Source of the DNA: DASQPA01 sp963757335
Lineage (GTDB): Bacteria > Acidobacteriota > Thermoanaerobaculia > Multivoradales > UBA5704
Assembly: GCA_963757335.1 (NCBI GenBank)
Contig: CAVWRJ010000024.1
Location: forward strand, 372,001 to 436,000
Direction of reading: 5' to 3'
Length of the DNA stretch: 64,000 bases
The notes beneath the pieces are model-generated. The model was not told the DNA's origin, did not search any database, and was given only the letters and a program-made list of their open reading frames with translations. The position numbers and the translations under genes are program-made. Position 1 is the first letter of the stretch; each line of letters begins with the position of its first letter. Positions 26,014 through 34,597 of this stretch are shown here, one piece after another.

Positions 26014-27731
26014 CGGCAGCCCTCCCTCAAGAGCTCCTCGGCGTCCCGTATCCGGTACTCATAGCCCTGCTCGCAAAGGAAGAGCTGGCGTTGGAGCGCG
26101 AACTCCTGCTCCACCGTGTCGCGGCTCACCAGGGTGTAGAAGTGCGCCTGGTTGCTCCCCCCCTTGGGGCGGAGGATGCGGCCGAGGCGCTGCGCCTCCT
26201 CCTGGCGCGAGCCGAAGCTGCCGGAGACCTGGACGGCCAGGGCGGCGTCCGGCAGGTCGACGGCGAAGTTGGCGACCTTGGAGACCGCGAGCACCCCGAT
26301 GCGGCCCTCCCGGAAGTCGGCGAAGAGCTCGTCCCGCCGCCGCTGCGGGGTTTCGCCGGTGAGCACCGGGATGCCCAGATCCCGGGCGATCGCCTCGATC
26401 TGGTGGAGATACATGCCGATGACGATCGCCGGCTCCCCCGGATGGCGGCCGAGGATCTCGCGCACCAGGCCGGCCTTCCGCGGATTCTCGGAGGCGAGGC
26501 GGAACTGCTGGCGCGGATCGGCCAGGGCGTAGGGCAGGAGCATCTCCTCCGGCATCGCCACCCGCACCTCGGTGCACGCCGCCTCGGCGATCCAGCCCTG
26601 GCGCTCGAGCACCTTCCACGGCACCTCCGCCCGCTTCGGGCCGATGAGCGCGAAGACGTCGTCCTCGTGGCCGTCCTCGCGGACCAGGGTGGCGGTCAGC
26701 CCCAGCCGCCGGCGGGCCTGGAGGCCGGCGGTCACCTGGAAGATGGGGGCCGGCAGGAGGTGGACCTCGTCGTAGACGATCAGGCCCCAGTCGCGCTCGT
26801 CGAAGAGCGCCAGGTGGGTGAAACCGCCGTTTTTCTTGGCGCGGTGGGTGAGGATCTGGTAGGTGGCGACGGTGACCGGCCGGATCTCCTTGGCGCCCGA
26901 GTGGTAGGCGCCGATCTGGTGTTCCTTAAGATCGGTCTTGTCGAGAAGCTCCGCGATCCACTGCTTTACGGCGGTGACGCTGGTGGTCAAGACGAGGGTC
27001 GAGCACTGGAGCTCCGCCATGCAGGCCATGCCGATGACCGTCTTGCCCGCCCCGCAGGGGAGGACGAGGACCCCGCTGCCGCCCCGCGCCGTGCCGGCGG
27101 CGTGAAAGGTGGCCGCGGCCTCCCTCTGGTAGTCGCGGAGCGCGAAAGGGCGGCCCCCCAGGGTGGTGTCGCGAAAGGCGAGGGCGAGCCGCTCCCCGGC
27201 CTTGTAGCCCGCCAGGTCCTCGGCCGGGAAGCCGGCCTTGACGAGGGCCTGCTTCAACCGCCCGCGGGACCCCGGGTCGATCCGGAAGGTGAGCGGCGAG
27301 AGCCGTTCGCCGAGGTGCGGCGCCACCCCCTTCTGCCGGGCGATCTCCTCGGCGAGCGGCAGATCGGCGGCGGTGAGGGTCAGCCCCTCGGGATCGGCGG
27401 GAAGCCCCTGAGGGCTCGGCCGGACGAGGCGGAGCCGGCCGTAGCGCGAGGCGTGGCTTCGGACCCCTGTCGTGACGTTCGCCGGGACGGGGTACTTGGC
27501 GAGATCGTGGAGGGTCGCCTCGATCTCCTCGGGGGAGAGGCCGGCGGCGCAGGCGTTCCAGATCGAGAGCGGGGTAATGCGGTAGGTGTGGACGTGCTCG
27601 GGCGACTTGACGAGCTCCGCGAACGGGGCCAGGCGATCGCGCGCCTCGGCATAGCGGGGGGAGTCGACCTCGACGAGGAGGGTGTGGTCGCCCTGGACGA
27701 TCAGGGGGTTGTCCGGCCGGAATCCTGTCAT
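26010..27731 (-). CDS. XPB-type superfamily 2 DNA repair helicase
   Basis: The 573-residue helicase has an N-terminal XPB-specific region, Walker A PCGAGKT at residues 225-231, motif II DEVH at 321-324, motif III LTATLVRED including the R351-E352-D353 RED motif unique to XPB, motif V/VI region FAVDLPDAALAVQVSG and QRLGRILRPKG. It is a 3'-5' ATP-dependent DNA helicase/translocase by family; bacterial versions have DNA unwinding and annealing activity with roles not fully settled. The gene is first of a two-gene minus-strand operon. Confidence 0.92.
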   Translation of the reverse strand: MTGFRPDNPLIVQGDHTLLVEVDSPRYAEARDRLAPFAELVKSPEHVHTYRITPLSIWNACAAGLSPEEIEATLHDLAKYPVPANVTTGVRSHASRYGRLRLVRPSPQGLPADPEGLTLTAADLPLAEEIARQKGVAPHLGERLSPLTFRIDPGSRGRLKQALVKAGFPAEDLAGYKAGERLALAFRDTTLGGRPFALRDYQREAAATFHAAGTARGGSGVLVLPCGAGKTVIGMACMAELQCSTLVLTTSVTAVKQWIAELLDKTDLKEHQIGAYHSGAKEIRPVTVATYQILTHRAKKNGGFTHLALFDERDWGLIVYDEVHLLPAPIFQVTAGLQARRRLGLTATLVREDGHEDDVFALIGPKRAEVPWKVLERQGWIAEAACTEVRVAMPEEMLLPYALADPRQQFRLASENPRKAGLVREILGRHPGEPAIVIGMYLHQIEAIARDLGIPVLTGETPQRRRDELFADFREGRIGVLAVSKVANFAVDLPDAALAVQVSGSFGSRQEEAQRLGRILRPKGGSNQAHFYTLVSRDTVEQEFALQRQLFLCEQGYEYRIRDAEELLREGCR

Positions 27732-27881
27732 GCCGGGAGACTATAACGGGATTCCAGGAAGAGATTCCAGGGTCCGGGGTGCCGTCTTCCGGCGACTCTC
27801 CCTTTCGCCTACCGCTCCGGCGGCACCGACAGCTCGGTCGCGCTCTCTATGCCGGTCGAGATCGTGCCACAATGCCGGACC

Positions 27882-28849
27882 ATGCACCCCCTCCTTCAGG
27901 AGCTCGCCCAACACGGGTTCGCCATCGTCCTCGGTAACATTCTCCTGGAGCGCCTCGGCCTCCCCATTCCGGCGCTCCCCACCCTGATCGCGGCCGGCGC
28001 TCTGGCCGCCCAGGGGCGGCTGTCGGGCCTCGGCATCCTCTTTTTCGGTGCCGGGGCGGCGCTCGTCGCCGATCTCGGCTGGTTTCTCCTCGGCCGGACC
28101 CGGGGGGGCGGATCTTGAAGACGGTGTGCAGGGTCTCCCTCTCTCCCGACTCCTGCGTCCGCCAGACCGAGCTCCTCTTCGAGCGCTCCGGGATGCGCTC
28201 GCTGCTCTTCGCCAAGTTCATTCCCGGCTACTCGATGGTGGCGCCGCCGCTCGCCGGCGCCATGGGCGCCTCCGTCACCTCCTTCCTCCTCTGGGACGGC
28301 GCCGGCAATCTCCTCTGGGCCGGGCTCGGGGTGGGGACCGGCCTCCTCTTCCACAACGCCGTCGACCGCATCCTGGGGCTCCTCTCGACCCTCGGTCTCT
28401 GGGCCCTCGCCGTCCTCGGCCTCGCCCTCGGCCTCTTCATCCTCTGGAAGTGGTGGGAGCGGCGGCGGTTCTTCCACTCTCTGGCGCTCGCCCGCATCGC
28501 GGCGGCCGAGCTCTCGGGGCTCGTCGGCTCCGCCCGGCCGCCGCTCATCGTCGACGTCCGCACCGAGACCGCGCTTCGGATCGATCCCCGCCGCATCCCC
28601 GGCGCTATCCGCATGACGCTCGACGAGATCGGCCCCAAGCTCGACGGCCTGCCGCGGGACCGCGACATCATCCTCTACTGTACGTGACCGAACGAAGCCT
28701 CCGCGGCCCGTGTGGCTCGCGCTCTGATCGAAAAGGGTTTCAAGAAGGTCCGCCCCCTGGAAGGCGGTCTCGACGGCTGGATCGCCGCCGGGTATGGAGT
28801 GACGGAAGACGCCATTGTCATTGCCGCCAACGCCGCCAACGCCGTCTGA
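27882..28849 (+). CDS. DedA-rhodanese fusion with frameshift and an in-frame TGA (possible selenocysteine)
   Basis: ATG 27882 (MHPLLQELAQHGFAIV) starts a DedA membrane domain; a second in-frame ATG is at 27849. At a seven-G run (28102-28108) one base is missing; restoring it gives RTRGGRILKTVCRVSLSPDS and continues DedA (FAKFIPGYSMVAPPLAGAMG), three more helices and a C-terminal rhodanese domain. There, IILYCT is followed by TGA (28685-28687) and then PNEASAARVARALIEKGF, GGLDGWIAAG and a stop at 28847. Relatives usually read YCxCPNE, so TGA replaces the second cysteine. A hairpin downstream (28696-28717; apical loop GGCCC) lies where a bacterial SECIS would. Alternatives are a nonsense mutation or base error. 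Confidence 0.75.
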
Positions 28850-28959
28850 ACCTCCCTCGCCAGCCCTCCTGGCCCGAGCCTTGCAAAAGCTAGATTCCAG
28901 GTGGCAGTCACAATGCCTTCACCGGGCAATCGGCGGCTCAAGCCGCAAGGAGATCGACC

Positions 28960-29199
28960 ATGGGAGTCGCAGAGCACGGTGCGAAGAACGAGGTCAAGGG
29001 AACGGCGAAGCAGGTCGAGGGCAAGGTCAACGAGGTGGCCGGCGCCGTCAAGGGCGACCTCGGCCAGGAGCTCGCGGGCAAGGTCGAGAAGAACGTCGGC
29101 AAGGTCCAGGCGAAGTTCGGCCGCGGCGAGCAGGACGCGGCGGTAGAGACCGACCGTGCGGTCAATCAGCCGGCGCCCCGCCGGGACGTCGACAAGTAA
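28960..29199 (+). CDS. CsbD-like stress protein
   Basis: This 79-residue, lysine/glutamate-rich helical protein (KNEVKGTAKQVEGKVNEVAG, then DLGQELAGKVEKNVGKVQ) matches the CsbD family of small, abundant general-stress proteins of unknown biochemical role. ATG 28960 follows an AAGGAGAT ribosome site at good spacing. It stands 110 bp after the DedA-rhodanese gene and 65 bp before an NDH-2 gene. Confidence 0.88.
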   Translation: MGVAEHGAKNEVKGTAKQVEGKVNEVAGAVKGDLGQELAGKVEKNVGKVQAKFGRGEQDAAVETDRAVNQPAPRRDVDK

Positions 29200-29264
29200 A
29201 CGCGGCCTGTCTACCGAAGGGTCGGGGCACGCGCCCCGGCCCCGGCTGCCCGAACCCGCCACGA

Positions 29265-30617
29265 ATGTTGCAAACTCATCCAGCCGGCGAGCCGAAGCCC
29301 ACTACCCGGATCGTCATCGCCGGAGGTGGGTTCGGCGGCCTGTGGACGGCGAGCCATCTGGAGCGGCTCCTCGGGCGGCGGGCGGATGTCGAGATCGTCG
29401 TCATCTGCCGCGACAACTACTTCCTCATGACCCCGCTCCTCTTCGAGGCCTGCTCCGGGGTGCTCGATGTCCGGCACTGCTCGCTCCCCGTTCGCGAGTT
29501 CCTGCGCCGGGTCCGCTTCGTCGAGGCGACGGTCTCCGGGGTCGATCTGGAGCGCCGGGTCGTCCACGCCGCCGCGGCGGAGGGCGGGACGTACGAGGTC
29601 CCCTACGACCAGCTGGTGCTCGCCCTCGGTGGGGTCACCAACCAGAGCCTGATCGCCGGCTCCGAGCACGCCTTCACCTTCAAGACCCTGGCCGACGCCA
29701 TGGTGCTGCGCAACCATTTCATCGAGCGCTTCGAGCGGGCCGACACCGAGACCGACCCCGAGCGCAAACGGCGACTCCTCACCTTCGTCGTCATCGGCGG
29801 CGGGCTCGTGGGGGTCGAGCTGTTCGGCGAGCTGACCGCCTTTGCCGACGAGATCGTCCGCTTCTACCGGCGGGTGGACCGAGACGAGGTCCGCTTCTTT
29901 CTTTTCGAGCGCGGCCCGCGCATCCTGCCGGAGATCGAGGAAAAGCTGGCGGCCTATGCGACCAAGGTTCTCGGGGGACGGCGGGGCGCGACCCTCCGCC
30001 CCGGCGCCGTCGTCCGCTCGATCGCGCCCGGCCGGGTGATTCTGGCAGCCGGGGCAGCCGGGGAAGACGAGACGATCGAGGCCGACACCATCGTGCTCTC
30101 GGCCGGGATCGTCGCCAGCCCCACCCTGGCCGGTCTCGCGCTCGAGAAGGACCGGCGGGGGAACGTCGTCGTGGACGCCACGATGCGGGTTCCGGGGCGG
30201 CCGGAGGTCTGGGCGCTCGGCGACTGCGCGCGTATCCCCGATCCCGAGGGGAAACCCTACCCCTGGCTCGCCCAGCACGCCCTCCGCGAGGGCCGGGTGC
30301 TCGCCCGGAACATCGCGGCCGCGATGGAGGGCCGGCCGCTCCAGCCGTTCGTCTACGAGACCCTGGGGATCATGGCGTCGCTCGGCCACGCCCGGGGGCT
30401 CGGCAAGGTGCTCAAGGTTCCGCTCTACGGCTTCCTCGCCTGGTGGGCGCGGCGGACCTACTATCTCGTCCAGATGCCCCGCTTCAGCCGGCGGCTGCGG
30501 ATCGTCATCGACTGGACGTCGGCCCTGGTCTTCCGGCCCGACATCGTGAAAGTCGATCTGGCGAGCGAGCGCGCTCTTCTCCTCCGCGACCAGGCGGCCG
30601 GCGCCGCCGACACTTAA
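29265..30617 (+). CDS. ndh: Type II NADH dehydrogenase (FAD-dependent)
   Basis: ATG 29265 gives 450 residues. The FAD-binding motif IVIAGGGFGGLWTA begins at residue ~17, the second Rossmann (NADH) motif FVVIGGGLVGVELFGELTA at ~170, and the FAD C-motif VWALGDCARIPDPEG near residue 310. A hydrophobic C-terminal segment (GFLAWWARRTYYLVQMP) is the membrane anchor typical of NDH-2. It transfers electrons from NADH to quinone without proton pumping. No ribosome site is obvious upstream. The 291 bp after it hold a structured repeat element and no gene. Confidence 0.88.
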   Translation: MLQTHPAGEPKPTTRIVIAGGGFGGLWTASHLERLLGRRADVEIVVICRDNYFLMTPLLFEACSGVLDVRHCSLPVREFLRRVRFVEATVSGVDLERRVVHAAAAEGGTYEVPYDQLVLALGGVTNQSLIAGSEHAFTFKTLADAMVLRNHFIERFERADTETDPERKRRLLTFVVIGGGLVGVELFGELTAFADEIVRFYRRVDRDEVRFFLFERGPRILPEIEEKLAAYATKVLGGRRGATLRPGAVVRSIAPGRVILAAGAAGEDETIEADTIVLSAGIVASPTLAGLALEKDRRGNVVVDATMRVPGRPEVWALGDCARIPDPEGKPYPWLAQHALREGRVLARNIAAAMEGRPLQPFVYETLGIMASLGHARGLGKVLKVPLYGFLAWWARRTYYLVQMPRFSRRLRIVIDWTSALVFRPDIVKVDLASERALLLRDQAAGAADT

Positions 30618-30771
30618 GTTTCCGTCCGAACGTCCACGGTTGTGGATCGCGCCGTCCAGATTCCTGGACTGCCGGCCGGCAGTCCCCGGGGATTCCCCCG
30701 GGAGAAGCGGTATTTCGTGCTGGCACGGCGGTTGCTCTCTGCCCGATCTGGAAGCAGTTACAGTCGGCGAT

Positions 30772-30864
30772 CGGTACTCGCTCAGTTTGATCCTGCGGGC
30801 AGGCTCCTTCGGGCGTTTCGCGCAGCCAGTCGCCTGTCCTCGGAACCAACTTGAGCGAGCACCG
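30772..30864 (+). promoter_or_regulatory. Structured leader-like element, copy 1
   Basis: This 93-bp segment has complementary ends (CGGTACTCGCTCA against TGAGCGAGCACCG with one mismatch), an inner stem (GGGCAGGC near 30797 with GCCTGTCC) and a small apical hairpin (GCG-TTT-CGC). The core CTCCTTCGGGCG to CGCGCAGCCAGTCGCC is shared with copies at 40503-40604 and 57964-58066. Arm bases differ from the other copies but remain paired. It ends 50 bp before the ATG at 30915, sense orientation. It could be a 5'-UTR regulatory RNA or a palindromic mobile repeat; I do not recognise it as a known riboswitch. Confidence 0.6.
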
Positions 30865-30914
30865 GCAATCAGCAGGGTTTTCCCTCGCAGGGGGAGAAGG
30901 CAGGAGAGGTGTCG

Positions 30915-32695
30915 ATGGAACCTTTGGCGAAGATGAAAACCTTTTCAATGGGATTGGCGTTCCTCGCCTTTGCGGCGCTCGGGGCGGCGCAACAGGTGAC
31001 CCTGCCGCTCGCTCGCTATGAGGAGCTCCGCGCCCGGGCCAACCCCGACGCCCTGCCGGCGCCGGCGCCGCCCGCCCCCTTCGCTCTCGAATCGGCGGAC
31101 TTGACGATCACCGCCGGGCCGACCTCGGCGCGGGTCGTCATGAGCCTCACCCTCTCCCTCTACGCTCCGGGCTGGCAGACGGTGCCCCTGGGGAAGGCGG
31201 GGTCGTTCGTCGCCGCCCGGCTGGGCGATCTGGAGGGCCGGGTGGTGGCGGCCTCAGAAGGCAGCTCGCTCGTCGTCCGCGGCGGCGGCCGGCACCGGGT
31301 GGAGCTCGAATCGGTGCTCCCGGTGAGCCGCGACGAGACCGCCACCCGGCCCACCTGGAAGCTCGCCCTGGAGGCGCCCGCCACCGCGGTCGTCCGCGGC
31401 CGGCTGACCGCGCCGCCGGAGATCGAGGCGGTGGCGGTCGAAGGCGCCGGGCTCGCCCGGCGCCTTGCGGACGGCTCCTGGGAGCTCGTCGGGGCCCCCG
31501 GCGCCGTCCTCGGGCTGACTCTGGAGGGCCGGCAGGTGCTGCCCGAGCGGGCCACCCTGCCGCTCCGCTTCGAGGCCACCTCGGCGACCACCACGGTCCT
31601 CTCGCGTACGGCGCAGAAGGTGCATGGGTGGATCGAGGCCCGGGTTGCCCAGGGGCGCCTGGAACGCCTGGTGATCCCGCTCCCGGAGGGCTTGAAACCG
31701 GTCGCGGTGACCGGCCCGCTCGCGGGCTGGAACGTGGAGGGCGGGAAGCTCGTCATCACCCCGCTCGTCCCGGCCGAGACCTCCCTCGCGATCGAGCTCG
31801 ATTTGACCGGCCCGCCGCACGACGCCTTCTCAAGCCCCACCCTCGTCCCCGAGGGGAGCGCGCGCACCCTCCTCTTCAGCCGCGCCTCCTTGACCGGGGA
31901 CGGGATTCTGGATCTCGAAAACCCCGGCGCGGCGCGCACCGCGGACGAGGCCGAGGCAGCTCGCCTGCCGGCCGCCTTCAGGAGCGCCCAGGGCCGGCTC
32001 CTGGTCCTCCCCGATCCCCAGAAGCCGCCGCGCTGGGCGGTCTCCTGGGCGGAGAAAACCGAGGTGCTGGCGGCCCAGATCGACCGCCTGCGAGTGGACG
32101 TGCTCTTAGGCGAGTCGGGGCGCGCCACCTACGATCTCTGGGCCGAGGTGCGCAACCGGGGCGCCCAGCAGCTCACTTTCACCCTCCCCGCCGGCTTCGA
32201 GCTGGCGGCGGGCTCGCGAGACGGGGCGGAGATCGCGACCGGAGTGACCGGCTCGCCGCAGTCGCTCGCCGTCCCTCTGGCGGCGGGGGAGGGGGCGCAG
32301 GTCGTCCACCTGCGGGGGGTTCTGCCGCTCCCCCTGCCGGAGGGGGGCGACCTCGCGCTGCCCCTCCCCGGGCTCTCGGCGCCCGCCGCTCGGGTCGAGG
32401 TGCGCGCCCTTCTTCCGGGCGGCCGCACCTACACCCTGGCGGACCCCGGCCGGGCCGGCAGCGTGGGCCCCCCCCGACACCGTCAAGCCCCGCGGTGCCG
32501 CAGAATGCGAGCCCCGCCGCCAACAACCTCGGGCAGCAGGTTTCAGTCGCCGCCCGGCGGGTGGCGGGAGCGCCGCCGCTCGAGCGGCCCGCCGGCTTCG
32601 TCGAGGTGCAGGCGGCCTGGAGTGCCCTCTCGGCGTCCCCGGCGCCCCTCGTCCTTCACGTCAAGGGCGCCAAGGAGAAGGATCCATGGTTCTGA
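30915..32695 (+). CDS. Secreted protein of unknown function, apparent frameshift
   Basis: ATG 30915 with AGGAG eight bases upstream (GTG 30909 is an alternative) gives a signal peptide (MKTFSMGLAFLAFAALGAAQ) and a beta-rich, ~590-residue periplasmic or secreted protein with no family I recognise. Sequence such as LPLARYEELRARAN echoes the LPLADYLALVEKGE of the next two proteins, so the three may be distantly related. At an eight-C run (32468-32475) one base seems missing; restoring it yields VPQNASPAANNLGQQVSV and VLHVKGAKEKDPWF, ending at 32695 and overlapping the next start by 10 bp. First gene of a three-gene cluster, preceded by the structured element. Confidence 0.65.
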
Positions 32696-34597
32696 AGCGG
32701 GCCGTCCTCATCCTCGTGGCTCTCTGCGCTCTCCTCGCCACGGTCGTGACGGCCGCACCGGCGGACGACAAGCCGGCCCCGAACGAGGTGATCCTGCCGC
32801 TCGCCGACTACCTGGCCCTGGTCGAGAAGGGGGAGACGGTCGAGCGCCAACGGTCGCGCGAGGCCGCCCGGCGCGAGGTGCCGGTGGCCGAGGTCGTGAC
32901 CCAGCGGACGACGGTCGTGATCGGGGAGGCGGAAGCCGAGCTCACCGCCCATTTCGAGGCTCTCGTCCAGGGGTATCCCAAGGAACCTCTCCTCCTGCCG
33001 TTTCGCGGGCTGGCCGTAGAGACCCAGGTCCAGGCGGCAGCCCGGCCGCAGGGAACCCTCCCGGTAATCGCCGCCATCAGCGCCAGCCCGGAGCGCGGGA
33101 TGTTCCTCGTGGCCCCGGCTCCCGGCCGTTACACGGTCGAGGTCCGCGGCCGGGCGGCGTTGGAGGATCGTGAGGGCGTCCGCCGGCTGGTGCTGGCGCC
33201 GGTGGCGGCGGCGGTCGCCGAGGTCGCGGTCGACCTGCCGGCCGATCTCGCCTGGAGCGCGCCGGGGTCGGTGGTGGTGGAGGACCGGGTCACCGGCGGT
33301 CGCCGCGCGGTGCGCCTGGCCGTCCATCGCGGCGCGGTGCCGGCCCTGGAGATCCAGCGCCGGCTGGCCGGCACCGAGGCCGAGAAGCTCCTCGCCCAGA
33401 GCGTCGTCCTCACCCTCTTCCAGCTCCGGCCGGACGGCCTGAGGCGTCACGACGTGGTGCTCTACGAGGTGTCGCGCGGCAGCCTCCCGAGCCTCTCGGT
33501 CGATCTGCCGGCCGACCTCACGGTCGAGCAGGTGGCGACCGACGAGGGGGACGTCGTGCCGGTGGTCGACGCCCACCACCTGACAGTGCACCGGCGCCAG
33601 CAGCTCCAGGGGGTCGGCTACCTCGTGCTCACCTCCACCCCCCGCTCCGGGGGGACGATTCCGGCGAGCGCCGTGGTGCCGGGGATCGAAGTGCGGGCGC
33701 GCTATCTCACGGTCGCCTCCTCGGTGGCCGCCGACGTCCAGCCGACGCCGGCCGCGAGCTGGTCGCGGGTCGACCTCTCGGACCTGCCACCGGCGCTCGG
33801 GCAGGCGCTCCAGAGCCTCGACCTGACCGCCGCCTGGCGTCTCGCGGGCGAAGCCCCGCCCGACTTCAGCGGCCCCGGGCCTGGCGGTCACCCTCCTGCC
33901 GCCCTCGCCGCTCCTCCCGACGCTCGTCCGCCGGCGGGAGACGACGACTCTGATCACCGTCGACGGCACGGTCCTCCACCGCGACCGCTTCACCCTCGAC
34001 CAGGCGGGGGCGGCGCTCGATCTCGTTCTGCCGGCCGGGGCGGTCCTCTGGTCGGCCAAGGTGGGCGAGCAGACGGTGCGGCCGGTCGAGCGCCAGGTCG
34101 GGAACGTTGGCGGCTTCTCGGTGCCGCTCGGCTTCGTCACCGCCGGGGGGCCGGGCGCGCCGACGGTCGTCGAGGTGGTGTCGGTGCTCGAACGGACGAT
34201 CCCCAAGGGCCGCTCGGATCTCGCCCTCACCCTGCCGCAGGTGGCCTCGCCGGTCGTCGAGCACCAGTGGCGCCTGCTCCTCCCCGAGGGGGCGCGCTAC
34301 CGCTTCAAGCGTGGCGATCTGCGGCCGGTGCACGAGGTCGCGCCGGGAGGGTCGGCGCTCCAGGCGACTCCGAGGGGCCTCACCGACAGGATCAGCACCG
34401 GGGCCACGGTGACCGAGGGGGAGCTCGCGAAGGTCCTCACCGCGCGCGAGCTCTCCAAGGAGCTCCAGCAGGGCATGGTGGGTGGGGTCAAGCCGCTCCC
34501 GGTCACCATCCCGGAGACCGGGAAGGTTCTGCTCCTGACCGGCGCCCTGCCGCCGGCGAAGATCGGGGTCGAGATCGAAGTCAAGGGGAAGCGATGA
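32686..34597 (+). CDS. Secreted paralog A of unknown function, apparent frameshift
   Basis: ATG 32686 begins a signal peptide (MVLKRAVLILVALCALLATV) and LPLADYLALVEKGETVERQR. It is a close paralog of the next gene along its whole length (shared phrases EPLLLPFRGLA, VVLTLFQLRPDGLRRHDVVL, VDLPADL, GDVVPVV). Around 33871-33880 an extra base breaks the frame; removing it gives GLAVTLLPPSPLLPTLV, which then matches paralog B. The C-terminus is GGVKPLPVTIPETGKVLLL and stops at 34597, overlapping the next ATG (ATGA). No domain family recognised; beta-rich, exported. Probable cell-envelope role is a guess from the signal peptide. Confidence 0.65.

Noticed and set aside
28685..28687. Programmed stop or frameshift in the DedA-rhodanese gene as regulation
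   Set aside because: A slippery heptamer with pseudoknot was not visible at the upstream G run, and an identical pattern (G7 for expected G8) occurs in the GT-C gene, so the frameshift is better seen as an indel. The TGA is kept as a separate finding.
30781..30796. 16S rRNA start (GTTTGATCCTG) in copy 1
   Set aside because: Only ~11 bases match and the following sequence is unrelated to rRNA; chance similarity.
30772..30864. Integron attC site or known riboswitch (glycine, guanidine-I, cyclic-di-GMP, ZTP) for the structured element
   Set aside because: The attC core GTTRRRY/RYYYAAC pair is absent and copies are not between cassettes. Core motifs of the listed riboswitches (for example GGAGAG with CUCUCAGGC, or the GEMM tetraloop receptor) were not found. 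A covariance search would be needed to be sure.
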